From NCBI GenBank assembly GCA_041687075.1, contig JAWLCO010000005.1:8443-72442 (forward strand): a DNA stretch of 64,000 nucleotides, given 5' to 3'. Position 1 is the stretch's first letter, and each line of letters starts with the position of its first letter. The notes below the pieces were generated by a model. That model was not told where the DNA came from. It worked only from the letters and a program-made list of their open reading frames with translations, and searched no databases. Source of the stretch: ZC4RG25 sp041687075. GTDB taxonomy: Bacteria > Pseudomonadota > Alphaproteobacteria > Rhizobiales > Hyphomicrobiaceae. Of the stretch, positions 51,564 to 59,915 are shown piece after piece. A program made the translations under genes and the position numbers.

Positions 51564-52667
51564 TCAGCGCCAGTTGTTCAGGAAGGCTTCCGCCCAGGTC
51601 TGTCGTCTCCGGCGCGCGGCGCGCACACGCCGCCTCCGCCGACGCGGCCTCGTGCTCGTTCTCGTTCTCGACCTCGGCCGGGGCTCTGAGCCCGCAGTCG
51701 ACACCACGACGAAATCGCCCGGTGTCTGATGCTTCCGCGACGTCGAGGGCTCGTCGGTTACGACGAGCGTAGACCCGGCGTGCAGCGCGCGGCTCATTGC
51801 AAGGGCGCTCGAGCGGTCCTCGAACGAGACCTGGTCGAGCAGCTCGTCGCCGTGCCAGGATACGAGGTGCCGCTCCCGACGCGAGCGGCCGATGCCGAAC
51901 GCCAGCCACACCAGCCCCTCGCCCGTCGGAGCCGTGCCGGTGAGCGAATAGACATGCGTGCCGATGCGGCTGTTCGGCTGCAAGAACCGGACCCGTGCCA
52001 CATGCTCCGGCACGCCGTCGCGCAGCAGCACCGCGTTTCGGCTGGCGCGGGAGATGATGACGGCGACATGGCCGGCATCCGGTGTCCCGGCCAACAAATG
52101 GAAGGGACGTTGGGCGACCGGCTGGATCATGCGATTTGCCGCCTCGTAGACCGGCACGATCGGGAACAGCGCACCGGAATTCACGACATCCATGGGCACG
52201 GTTCGCTGCCGCGCCAGGATCACCACAGCGCCGGGAGACACGATGCTGTCGAGCAGCCGCGCGAAGGCAGACGGGAGGCGAATGCAGCCGAGGGATGCCG
52301 GATAGCGCTGCACATTGTTCGCGTGCAGCGCCATCCCGGTCCAGGAGAGGTTGGCGGCTTCGCTTCCGCTCTGCTCGCGGTCAGTGATCGCGAAGATGCC
52401 TGTCGGCGTCCGCCGCCCGCGACGGCCGACGTGACAGGTGGAAATACCGACCAGCACGCCGGCCTTGTAAACGTGAACCAACCGGTCCCGCAGGGACGCA
52501 ACGATCGTAACGGGACCATCCTCCGGCTGGGACGGCTCCCAGACGAACTGGCCCGGCTTCAGACCTGTCCGGTTGACGAAACGCCGCGCTTCCGCGTGCT
52601 GCGCCCAGGACGGGACCAGCACGGCCGCAAGACTCGCACCCAGCATTTCGCGTCGCGTGAGCGACAT
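51564..52667 (-). CDS. L,D-transpeptidase (YkuD domain) with Arg-rich tail
   Basis: 367 residues. A Tat-like start (LTRREMLGASLAAVLVPSW) leads to the YkuD domain. GRRTPTGIFAIT lies near residue 84, the catalytic His is 115 (in MALHANN), and the nucleophile Cys128 is in SLGCIRL. The enzyme makes 3-3 cross-links in peptidoglycan or anchors proteins to it. The last 50 residues are extremely rich in arginine (RPRRRRRRVRAARRRR). AGGAG lies before the ATG. Confidence 0.9.
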   Translation of the reverse strand: MSLTRREMLGASLAAVLVPSWAQHAEARRFVNRTGLKPGQFVWEPSQPEDGPVTIVASLRDRLVHVYKAGVLVGISTCHVGRRGRRTPTGIFAITDREQSGSEAANLSWTGMALHANNVQRYPASLGCIRLPSAFARLLDSIVSPGAVVILARQRTVPMDVVNSGALFPIVPVYEAANRMIQPVAQRPFHLLAGTPDAGHVAVIISRASRNAVLLRDGVPEHVARVRFLQPNSRIGTHVYSLTGTAPTGEGLVWLAFGIGRSRRERHLVSWHGDELLDQVSFEDRSSALAMSRALHAGSTLVVTDEPSTSRKHQTPGDFVVVSTAGSEPRPRSRTRTSTRPRRRRRRVRAARRRRQTWAEAFLNNWR

Positions 52668-52802
52668 CGCCAGTTCTCCTGGTCGTGCAAGATATGCACA
52701 CGCCCCTATTCCCCACGCTCGTGTGGAGACTACGCGATTCGCTGACTACGTGTAACGAAGATACTGAACACGCAATGGTTGCGCGGAATGCGCATAGCAT
52801 CG

Positions 52803-52820
52803 CCTCGCAGCCCCGCGAGG
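52803..52820 (-). terminator. Inverted repeat downstream of infA
   Basis: CCTCGC and GCGAGG pair around AGCCCC about 55 bases past the infA stop, between infA and the L,D-transpeptidase gene on the same strand. No T-run follows, so it is only a candidate transcript end. Confidence 0.3.
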
Positions 52821-52873
52821 TCGACTCGGCGCAGTTCAGTTAGCGTTAAATGGGCAGGCTGGCGCGGAGCTTA

Positions 52874-53152
52874 TCAGCGGCGCCGATGATGCGGGCGATA
52901 GCCCCCGCCCCCTGGCGGCGGAGCTGCCCGGGTGTCCTTGTGCCGGAAATTGATGCGACCCTTGGTCAAGTCGTAGGGCGTCATCTCCACGGTGACGCGA
53001 TCCCCGGCGAGGATGCGGATCCGATTCTTCTTCATTCGTCCCGATGTATAGGCGACGACTTCATGGCCGTTGTCGAGCAGAACGCGGCACCGCGCATCCG
53101 GCAGGACTTCGGAAACAACGCCTTCGAACTCCAGAACCTCTTCTTTCGCCAT
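52874..53152 (-). CDS. infA: Translation initiation factor IF-1 with C-terminal extension
   Basis: 92 residues. The first 72 are a standard IF-1 S1-like OB fold (MAKEEVLEFEGVV, MKKNRIRILAGDRVTVEM, GRINFRHKD). IF-1 binds the ribosomal A site during initiation. A 20-residue tail rich in Pro, Gly, His and Arg (PPPGGGGYRPHHRRR) follows; E. coli IF-1 lacks it. It lies 91 bases after cspA on the same strand, so both could be on one transcript. Confidence 0.95.
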   Translation of the reverse strand: MAKEEVLEFEGVVSEVLPDARCRVLLDNGHEVVAYTSGRMKKNRIRILAGDRVTVEMTPYDLTKGRINFRHKDTRAAPPPGGGGYRPHHRRR

Positions 53153-53243
53153 AATTCTCCCTTCAGCGCCAGATCGCCCGACGCATTCAACCCCCGGCAC
53201 CCGCGGGCGCCAGGGGGCAATACCCATTTGACCGTCGCGTCGA

Positions 53244-53450
53244 TCAGGAAACGCGCAGATTCACGGCCGACGTCTTACCGTTCCGGCCGCGCTCGAGCTC
53301 ATAAGAAACCCTCTGACCTTCTCTCAAGGTCGACAGCCCTGCCCGCTCAACGGCCGAGATGTGCACGAACACATCTGAACCACCTTCTTCCGGCTGAATG
53401 AAGCCGTAGCCCTTCTGGCCGTTGAACCACTTCACCGTACCTGTCGCCAT
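53244..53450 (-). CDS. cspA: Cold-shock-type RNA chaperone
   Basis: 68 residues, one cold-shock domain. RNP-1 is GYGFIQPEE and RNP-2 is VFVHISAVE; the opening MATGTVKWFN is diagnostic. It binds single-stranded RNA and melts structure. The 5' region (53487-53521) holds a possible long-loop stem, AGTCCCC/GGGGACT, in the leader. Placement before infA fits a translation-related pair. Confidence 0.95.
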   Translation of the reverse strand: MATGTVKWFNGQKGYGFIQPEEGGSDVFVHISAVERAGLSTLREGQRVSYELERGRNGKTSAVNLRVS

Positions 53451-53673
53451 CTCACTTCTCGCATACCTAAGCCGACCTCAGGGCCCAGTCCCCGAGACCA
53501 TCAAATAACGCTTTGGGGACTTTGGTTATGCGGCCCTTGCAGCCGCTGTCGTATGCGCTCCAAGCGAATTCGATGAAGGTATATGAACCTACGGCGCGGC
53601 AAACGCAAGAAGGACCGCTATCGTTGCATCAACCGATTCGGCCGATTTCGGCATCGACCCAAGCGAGGACGTC

Positions 53674-54108
53674 ATGATGCGAGCGACGGGCCTGCAAAGC
53701 TCAGGCATGGGTTTTCTCGCCGGCGGCATGGCCGTCCTGACAGCCCATCAGCTCGTTGTTTATGGGCTTTTCGCCATTGGCCTCATCGATGTCGAGGCCT
53801 GGTCGACCGAGCCCGTCGGGCCGCTCGGCGTGGCGGCCGTGCTCAGCAGCGCTTTTTGGGGCGGTATTTGGGGAGCGGTTTTTGCACTCATAGCCAGCCG
53901 GCTGCCGGGCGCGAGCCTGTGGAGAAAAGGCCTGGTGTTCGGGCTCGTGTTCCCTCTCGTCATTGGCGCGTGGATCGTCGTTCCACTCATAAAGAGCGAG
54001 CCGTTTTTCGCCGCCCTTTCCGCGCCCCGTCTGCTCGCGGGCGTGCTTGTTCACGCCGCCTATGGCGCCGTGCTCGGGGCCATTTACGGACAGCTCCTGC
54101 ACCGCTGA
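53674..54108 (+). CDS. Four-helix membrane protein of unknown function
   Basis: 144 residues, about four membrane segments (LAGGMAVLTAHQLVVYGLFAI, VLSSAFWGGIWGAVFALIA, LVFGLVFPLVIGAWIVVPL, VLVHAAYGAVLGAIYGQLL). No family is recognised. GAGG lies seven bases before the ATG. It precedes the KGG/DUF2795 cassette by 146 bases on the same strand. Confidence 0.7.
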   Translation: MMRATGLQSSGMGFLAGGMAVLTAHQLVVYGLFAIGLIDVEAWSTEPVGPLGVAAVLSSAFWGGIWGAVFALIASRLPGASLWRKGLVFGLVFPLVIGAWIVVPLIKSEPFFAALSAPRLLAGVLVHAAYGAVLGAIYGQLLHR

Positions 54109-54194
54109 TGACTTGACTTCTGCGGTCTGAGGCAGCGGCAGCGAAAGCTTGTCTGCGGGCTTCAACCCGACCGTGCAAGCCGTCGATCGCCACC

Positions 54195-54219
54195 GGAACC
54201 TTCCACATTTACGCGAGTT
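54195..54219 (+). promoter_or_regulatory. Candidate EcfG-type general stress promoter
   Basis: GGAAC at 54195-54199, a 16-base spacer and AGTT at 54216-54219. The alphaproteobacterial EcfG consensus is GGAAC, 16-17 bases, CGTT, so one base differs. It lies 34 bases before the ATG of a KGG stress protein, a gene type often under EcfG. Confidence 0.4.
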
Positions 54220-54253
54220 GCAGATGCGGTTCGCGACAAGTGGAGAGACGTCG

Positions 54254-54595
54254 ATGACAGCCAGACGAGCCGGCAAAATGACGGTCGAAGAGGCCGGTCG
54301 AAAAGGGGGCGAGGCAACATCGAACGTCCACGGTCGCGGGTTCTACGAGGAAATCGGCCAAAAGGGCGGAGCAGCCCGCCGCGGTCAGCTCGGCCGCGAG
54401 GGCTATTCGGCGCTCGGCCGCAAAGGCGGCGAGGCGACCAGCACGAAACACGGCTCCGGATTCTATGCTGAAATCGGCAGGAAAGGCGGTGAAGCCGTCA
54501 GCCGCAACCGCGAGCACATGAGCCAGATCGGGCGCAAGGGAGGTGAGGCGCGGGCCGAAAGAGGCGTCGAACCTCGCACTCGCGAGCGTCAGTAA
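54254..54595 (+). CDS. KGG-repeat stress protein
   Basis: 113 residues from the ATG at 54254 (GGAGAG seven bases upstream). Very hydrophilic, with five KGG units: AGRKGGEAT, IGQKGGAAR, LGRKGGEAT, IGRKGGEAV and IGRKGGEAR. This is PF10685, the stress-induced acidophilic repeat seen in GsiB/YciG/con-10-like proteins. Such proteins accumulate under desiccation, osmotic or general stress and are probably disordered or hydrated protectants. A DUF2795 gene follows at 16 bases and another KGG gene after that. Confidence 0.88.
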   Translation: MTARRAGKMTVEEAGRKGGEATSNVHGRGFYEEIGQKGGAARRGQLGREGYSALGRKGGEATSTKHGSGFYAEIGRKGGEAVSRNREHMSQIGRKGGEARAERGVEPRTRERQ

Positions 54596-54611
54596 TCGAA
54601 GGAGAACAGCA

Positions 54612-54818
54612 ATGGCCAGGGGCATCGGAGGCATCTCGCCCGCCAACATGCAGAAATTCTTGGCAGGCGTGTCTTACCCCGCCAGCAAGGACGACCTCGT
54701 CTCGACCGCGCGTCGGAACAAGGCACCGGATGAGATCTTGAACATGATCGAGCGGCTGCCTGATGGGGAGTTCGGAGGACCGCAGGAGGTGCAGAGAGCC
54801 TATGGCGACATCACGTGA
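54612..54818 (+). CDS. DUF2795 small protein
   Basis: 68 residues with AAGGAG before the ATG. The DUF2795 pattern is visible: SPANMQKFLAGVSYPASKDDLV and APDEILNMIERLP. These are small cytoplasmic proteins, often stress-related, of unknown mechanism. It lies between the two KGG genes, so it probably belongs to the same stress operon. Confidence 0.85.
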   Translation: MARGIGGISPANMQKFLAGVSYPASKDDLVSTARRNKAPDEILNMIERLPDGEFGGPQEVQRAYGDIT

Positions 54819-54884
54819 TGACGCGACCCGAAAAACGGGATGCGGCATCACTCTTTGTATTGCGTCAAAAGAATTGGGTGTGTC

Positions 54885-55247
54885 ATGGCTAAAAGCAGGT
54901 CTGACGGTGGCAAAATGACCGTGGAAGAGGCAGGCCGTCGAGGTGGTGCGGCTACAGCTCAGGCGCGCGGTCGCGAATTCTACAAGGAGATTGGCCGCAA
55001 GGGCGGAGAGGCCCGGCGTGGCAAGCTCGGCTCGGAGGGCTACCGTGAGCTTGGCCGCAAAGGCGGTGCGGCGACATCACAAAAGCGCGCTCCCGTTCGT
55101 GAGTCAGAACATCTCGCTGGCATCGGCCAGACGCAGGAGGCTATCGCAGCTGACGGCGGCCAGGCACCGGCGCTCTCGGATACCGGTGATCTCTCCCTCG
55201 ACCAGGAAGATGCGGTCGACTCTGCAGAACCCGTGAGCGGGAGCTGA
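54885..55247 (+). CDS. KGG-repeat stress protein, second copy with acidic tail
   Basis: 120 residues from the ATG at 54885. The first 65 residues hold three KGG/RGG units (AGRRGGAAT, IGRKGGEAR, LGRKGGAAT) and are closely similar to the first KGG protein (shared GGKMTVEEAGR-like start). The rest is an acidic, low-complexity tail rich in Ala, Asp, Glu and Ser. It may be a duplication of 54254-54595 with a changed C-terminus. A short CCCG-AAAAA-CGGG hairpin lies in the gap before it (54827-54839). Confidence 0.82.
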   Translation: MAKSRSDGGKMTVEEAGRRGGAATAQARGREFYKEIGRKGGEARRGKLGSEGYRELGRKGGAATSQKRAPVRESEHLAGIGQTQEAIAADGGQAPALSDTGDLSLDQEDAVDSAEPVSGS

Positions 55248-55616
55248 AAAACAGGGCAAAGCCCTACCCCCATCGGCTTAACCTCGAAGCGGCGTCATCC
55301 GGAAAGTTGGCTGGCGCCGTTACCTCTTTCGCAGACACCCCGCGCAACCGGCTATTTTGTTTCTGGCCGCATAGTACCTGCGCGTTTTGCCCATCAAATT
55401 TGCAGCATCATGTCGCGTTAGCGGCTCACCCCTTTTTGCCGGTCAATGGCGTTCGTCATCTAGTATGCGCATCGATCGCAAGCGAGGGCGTAGCTTCAAT
55501 TCGGCTGTCCGGAGGAATGTCGAATGAGTGAAGCGTCATCAATCCGCCGGGCCAGATTCAGCGTGCCCCTCGCGCGAGCCGGATGAAATGGTGCTGAGAG
55601 AAAGCGCTGATGCACC
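55248..55616. other. Intergenic region before the TauE-type gene
   Basis: About 370 bases. I see no long gene. Compared with its neighbours it is AT-richer (for example near 55350-55400), consistent with a promoter region. A possible 20-codon frame near its end is listed separately. The frame 55307-55531 has no family-like sequence. Confidence 0.5.
55524..55586 (+). CDS. Possible 20-codon leader peptide upstream of TauE-type gene
   Basis: An ATG eight bases after GGAGG opens a 20-codon frame (MSEASSIRRARF...), ending TGA 30 bases before the next gene. Its good ribosome-binding site is the only support. It could be an upstream regulatory frame or chance. Confidence 0.2.
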   Translation: MSEASSIRRARFSVPLARAG

Positions 55617-56360
55617 ATGTGGGACGAGATACTCTTCTATGTTGCAGTCGGATTTGCCGCCCAGGTCATCGACGGCGCACTCGGCATGGCTTACGGGGTG
55701 ACCGTCTCGTCGGTACTGATCAGCACAGGCGTGCCTCCTGCCGTTACAAGTGCCTGTGTACATGCGGCCGAAGTTTTCACCACCGGCACTTCAGGTCTTG
55801 CCCATTGGTTTGCGGGTAATATCGATCGCCGTTTGATATTGCGGCTGGTGCTGCCCGGCATGGTCGGGGGTGCAATCGGCGCTTACGTCTTGTCGAATGT
55901 GCCGGGCGAAATGATCCGGCCGTGGGTCAGCGCCTATCTTCTTGTCCTTGGTCTGATCATCTTGTGGAAGGCGTTCCGGCGGTCGCAGCCCGCGAGAACT
56001 CCGAAGTCCGTGGCGCCACTCGGCTTTTTTGGCGGCATGCTGGATGCGATGGGCGGAGGCGGCTGGGGTCCGCTGGTCACATCAACGCTGCTTGGCTACG
56101 GAGCGGCACCGCGCACGGTCATCGGCTCGGTCAACCTGACCGAGTTCTTCGTGACGTTGACGATATCGGCCACGTTTTTCGCCACCATCGGTCTTTCATT
56201 ATGGCCGATCATTGCGGGCTTGATTGTTGGTGGCGTGCTGGCAGCCCCATTTGCGGCTCTGGCCGTACGATATCTACCCCCTCACGTACTGATGGTGATC
56301 GTAGGGTGCGTAGTGGTGGTATTGAGTGCCAGCACGATTTTGAGGGCGGTTTCGGAATAA
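55617..56360 (+). CDS. TauE/SafE-family sulfite/anion exporter
   Basis: 247 residues with about eight membrane segments. The family repeat motif occurs in QVIDGALGMAYGVTVSSVL and in GFFGGMLDAMGGGGWGPLVTS. TauE/SafE proteins move sulfite, sulfoacetate or related organosulfur anions; the substrate is not known here. It converges with lepA. Confidence 0.9.
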   Translation: MWDEILFYVAVGFAAQVIDGALGMAYGVTVSSVLISTGVPPAVTSACVHAAEVFTTGTSGLAHWFAGNIDRRLILRLVLPGMVGGAIGAYVLSNVPGEMIRPWVSAYLLVLGLIILWKAFRRSQPARTPKSVAPLGFFGGMLDAMGGGGWGPLVTSTLLGYGAAPRTVIGSVNLTEFFVTLTISATFFATIGLSLWPIIAGLIVGGVLAAPFAALAVRYLPPHVLMVIVGCVVVVLSASTILRAVSE

Positions 56361-56417
56361 AAAAATTGACCCACTGCGAGCCTTGGATGCCCGACATTTC
56401 GCGCGCCGGAGACGGGC

Positions 56418-58220
56418 CTAATTCTCCTCCATCTTCAATGCTGCAATAAACGCCTCTTGCGGAATTTCCACCTTGCCGAATTCCCGCATCTTCTTCTTGC
56501 CCGCTTTCTGCTTCTCCAGAAGTTTCCTCTTTCGAGTAATGTCGCCGCCGTAGCACTTGGCGAGGACATCCTTGCGCAGGGCACGGATGGTTTCGCGGGC
56601 GATGATGCGCCCGCCGATGGCGGCCTGGATCGGGATCTGGAAGAGGTGCGGCGGGATCAGGTCTTTCAGCTTTTCGCACATCGCCCGGCCGCGCTGCTCG
56701 GCTCGGGTGCGGTGGACGATGATGGAAAGCGCGTCAACCGGCTCGCCATTGACCAGGATCGACATCTTGACGAGGTCGTTCTCCTCGTATCCGATCATCT
56801 GGTAGTCGAACGAGGCGTAGCCGCGGCTGACGGATTTCAGGCGGTCGTAAAAGTCGAATACCACCTCGTTGAGCGGCAGCTCGTAAACGAGCATGGCGCG
56901 GCTGCCCGCATACGTGAGGTTCTTCTGCCGTCCGCGGCGATCCTGACACAGCTTCAGCACGGCGCCGAGATACTCGTCCGGCACGAGGATCGTCGCTTCG
57001 ATCCACGGCTCCTCGATGTGATCGATCTTGACCGGGTCCGGCATGTCGGCCGGATTGTGCAGCTCGATGCGCGTCCCGTCCGTCATATACACGTGATAAA
57101 TGACGCTCGGCGCCGTCGTGATGAGATCCATCCCGAACTCGCGTTCGAGCCGTTCGGTGATGATCTCGAGGTGCAGAAGGCCGAGAAAGCCGCACCGGAA
57201 CCCGAAGCCCAGCGCCGCCGAGGTCTCGGTCTCGTAAGTGAAGCTGGCGTCATTGAGCCTGAGCTTGGCCATCGCCTCGCGCAGGTCCTCGAAGTCCGCG
57301 GCATCGACCGGGAAGAGGCCGCAGAACACCACTGGCTGTACGGGCTTGAAGCCGGGCAGCGGCTCGGGCGTAAGGCTCTTCTCGTCGGTGATCGTGTCGC
57401 CGACGCGCGTATCGGCGACCTCCTTGATGCCGGCGGTAAAGAAGCCGATCTCGCCGGGGCCGATCTCGGCCAGCATCTCCTGCTTCGGCCGGAACACGCC
57501 GACCCGCTCCACCTGGTAGCTGCCGCCGGACGCCATCAGCTTGATGCGCTGGCTCTTCTTCAGCACGCCTTCCATGACGCGCACGAGCACTATGACGCCG
57601 AGGTAGGCGTCATACCAGCTGTCGACGAGAAGGGCCTTGAGCGGCTTGTTGCGCTCTCCCTTGGGCGGCGGCAGCTTCTCGACGATGGCCTCCAGCACGG
57701 CTTCCATGTTGAGGCCGGTTTTGGCGGAAACAGGGATGGCATCAGAAGCGTCGAGGCCGATCACGTCCTCGATCTGCTGCTTGATGCGATCCGGATCAGC
57801 CGCCGGGAGGTCGACCTTGTTGAGAACGGGGAGGATCTCGAGGTCGTTGTCGAGGGCCTGATAGACGTTGGCGAGCGTCTGCGCCTCGACGCCCTGAGAG
57901 GCGTCGACGACGAGAATGGCGCCCTCGCAGGCGGCGAGCGAGCGGGAGACCTCGTAGGCGAAGTCCACGTGGCCTGGCGTGTCCATCAGGTTCAGCTGAT
58001 AGGTGTTGCCATCCTTGTGCCGGTAGTCGAGCCGGACGGTCTGCGCCTTGATCGTGATGCCGCGCTCGCGCTCGATATCCATCGAGTCGAGGATCTGCTG
58101 CTTCATCTCGCGGTCGGCGACGTTGCCGCACAGCTGGATCAGCCGGTCGGACAATGTCGACTTGCCGTGGTCGATGTGGGCGATGATCGAAAAATTTCGG
58201 ATCAGGGATGTGTCGGTCAT
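56418..58220 (-). CDS. lepA: Elongation factor 4 (LepA)
   Basis: 600 residues. A translational GTPase: G1 AHIDHGKST near residue 15, the ERERGITIK effector region, G3 DTPGHVDF, G4 NKVD. The C-terminal LepA-specific domain ends GKVEIPQEAF. LepA acts on ribosomes under stress and during initiation. The length is that of the family. Confidence 0.97.
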   Translation of the reverse strand: MTDTSLIRNFSIIAHIDHGKSTLSDRLIQLCGNVADREMKQQILDSMDIERERGITIKAQTVRLDYRHKDGNTYQLNLMDTPGHVDFAYEVSRSLAACEGAILVVDASQGVEAQTLANVYQALDNDLEILPVLNKVDLPAADPDRIKQQIEDVIGLDASDAIPVSAKTGLNMEAVLEAIVEKLPPPKGERNKPLKALLVDSWYDAYLGVIVLVRVMEGVLKKSQRIKLMASGGSYQVERVGVFRPKQEMLAEIGPGEIGFFTAGIKEVADTRVGDTITDEKSLTPEPLPGFKPVQPVVFCGLFPVDAADFEDLREAMAKLRLNDASFTYETETSAALGFGFRCGFLGLLHLEIITERLEREFGMDLITTAPSVIYHVYMTDGTRIELHNPADMPDPVKIDHIEEPWIEATILVPDEYLGAVLKLCQDRRGRQKNLTYAGSRAMLVYELPLNEVVFDFYDRLKSVSRGYASFDYQMIGYEENDLVKMSILVNGEPVDALSIIVHRTRAEQRGRAMCEKLKDLIPPHLFQIPIQAAIGGRIIARETIRALRKDVLAKCYGGDITRKRKLLEKQKAGKKKMREFGKVEIPQEAFIAALKMEEN

Positions 58221-58272
58221 GCCGGGCTAGATAGCACCCGGCCCGCGGCCGCAAAAGGGGCGCGGCGCGGTG

Positions 58273-59094
58273 TCAGATGATGGCCGCACGCACCCGGGCC
58301 GTAACCCACTCGCTGACGAGGACCGTGGCCAGGATCATCAGAAGGATCACCGTCACCTGCGGCCAGGCCAGCACGTTGAGCGATGCCTCGAGCGCCAGCC
58401 CCAATCCGCCGGCGCCGACCAGGCCCAGCACCGTCGACTCGCGGATGTTGATGTCCCACCGGAACACGCAGATGGTGGCGAACGCCGGCAGCAGCTGTGG
58501 CACCATGCCATAGGCCATCACCTGCGCCGGGCTGGCCCCTGTCGCACGAACGGCCTCCACCTGGCTCTCGTCGATCTCCTCGATGGCCTCGTAGAGCAGC
58601 TTGCCGATGAAGCCAATCGAGCGCAGCGCGATGGCAATGATGCCGGCGAACACACCGGGACCCAGGATCGCGACCAGCAACAGGCCCCAGATGAGCGAGT
58701 TGATGGAGCGCGAGGAAACGATGATCAGCAGCGCAATGGGCCGGATGAAGACGGCGCTCGGCGTGGTGTTCCGGGCGGCCAGAAAGGCGAGCGGCGTCGC
58801 CAGCACGATCGCCAGCGCCGTGCCCAGCGTGGCGATGTTGAGCGTGTCCCACAGCGGCAGCCAGAGATTGTTGACGTAGGACCAGCGCGGCGGCAGCATA
58901 CGCCCGAAGATGTCGGCGGCCTGGCGGGGAGCGTCCTCGACGAACGCCCAGATGGTGTTGGCGTTCATCACCCGCCAGCAGAAGACCGTCAGCGCGACGA
59001 GCGCAAGCCAGCCGAACCAGACAGCAATCTGCTGCGACCGCGTCCTCAGCCGCCAGGTGGCAGGTTGGCCTGCGGATGTCGTGACGACCGGCAT
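58273..59094 (-). CDS. phnE: Phosphonate-type ABC importer permease 1
   Basis: 273 residues from the ATG at 59094, one base after the preceding stop. About six membrane segments and an EAA-type loop (AIEEIDESQVEAVRATGASP). It matches PhnE. It is the last gene of phnD-phnC-phnE-phnE and converges on no gene before lepA (52-base gap, same strand). Confidence 0.92.
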   Translation of the reverse strand: MPVVTTSAGQPATWRLRTRSQQIAVWFGWLALVALTVFCWRVMNANTIWAFVEDAPRQAADIFGRMLPPRWSYVNNLWLPLWDTLNIATLGTALAIVLATPLAFLAARNTTPSAVFIRPIALLIIVSSRSINSLIWGLLLVAILGPGVFAGIIAIALRSIGFIGKLLYEAIEEIDESQVEAVRATGASPAQVMAYGMVPQLLPAFATICVFRWDINIRESTVLGLVGAGGLGLALEASLNVLAWPQVTVILLMILATVLVSEWVTARVRAAII

Positions 59095-59095
59095 G

Positions 59096-59914
59096 CTACT
59101 GCGTCCACTTCCGGATGAAGCTGGAGAAGTACTCGCAGCCCATGACAATAGCGATGATGATGATCAGGATCGCGGCCGCGCTGTCGAACTCGTAGCGGTC
59201 GAGAGCCGTGTTGAGCGTGGCACCGATGCCGCCGGCACCGACGATCCCGACCACGGCCGATTCGCGGAAATTGATATCGACGCGGTAGAGCGACAGCCCG
59301 ATCAGCCGCGGTTTCACCTGGCTCGAGACGGCATAGTCGATCACCTGCCAGAAGCTCGCCCCGGTCGCCCGGATCGCCTCGACCTGCACGGGGTCGATTT
59401 CCTCGATGTCGTCGGCCAGCAGCTTGGCGAGGAAACCGACCGTTGCAATCGACAGCGTGAGGAAGCCTGCCAGCGGACCGAACCCGAACATCGCGACGAA
59501 GAAGATCGCGATGATGATCTCCTGAAAGGTCCGCGACAGGGCGACGATGGCCCGGCAGATGCCATAGAGCCACCAGGGCGCGATATTCCGGGCGGCACCC
59601 AGGGCGATCGGCACCGAGAGCAGAACGCCGGCAACCGTCGAGGTGACGGTCATCGTCAGGCTCTCGATCATGCCGGCCTGGATGTCGCCCCAGCGCGAGG
59701 TGAAGTCCGGCGTCAGGAAGCCGGCGAAAAGCCGCCCAGCCCGCGCGACGCCATCGACAACCCGCGCCCAGTTCACCTCGATGGAGGCGAAGGCCAGAAC
59801 CAGGTAGAGAATTACACCGAGAACGACAGCCCACCGGACCCAAACCGTCTCGATCATGCGGGGCGGGTGCCAGGTGCGGGGCATGGCGGCTGACGGTAGT
59901 GTCTGGGCGTCCAT
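59096..59914 (-). CDS. phnE: Phosphonate-type ABC importer permease 2
   Basis: 272 residues from the ATG at 59914, again one base after the preceding stop. PhnE family with EAA-type loop DIEEIDPVQVEAIRATGASF. Two PhnE proteins per operon is the usual heterodimer arrangement in Rhizobiales. The alternative GTG at 59932 overlaps the phnC end. Confidence 0.92.
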   Translation of the reverse strand: MDAQTLPSAAMPRTWHPPRMIETVWVRWAVVLGVILYLVLAFASIEVNWARVVDGVARAGRLFAGFLTPDFTSRWGDIQAGMIESLTMTVTSTVAGVLLSVPIALGAARNIAPWWLYGICRAIVALSRTFQEIIIAIFFVAMFGFGPLAGFLTLSIATVGFLAKLLADDIEEIDPVQVEAIRATGASFWQVIDYAVSSQVKPRLIGLSLYRVDINFRESAVVGIVGAGGIGATLNTALDRYEFDSAAAILIIIIAIVMGCEYFSSFIRKWTQ

Positions 59915-59915
59915 G

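Noticed and set aside
56457..58280. 607-codon plus-strand frame
   Set aside because: Antisense shadow of lepA.
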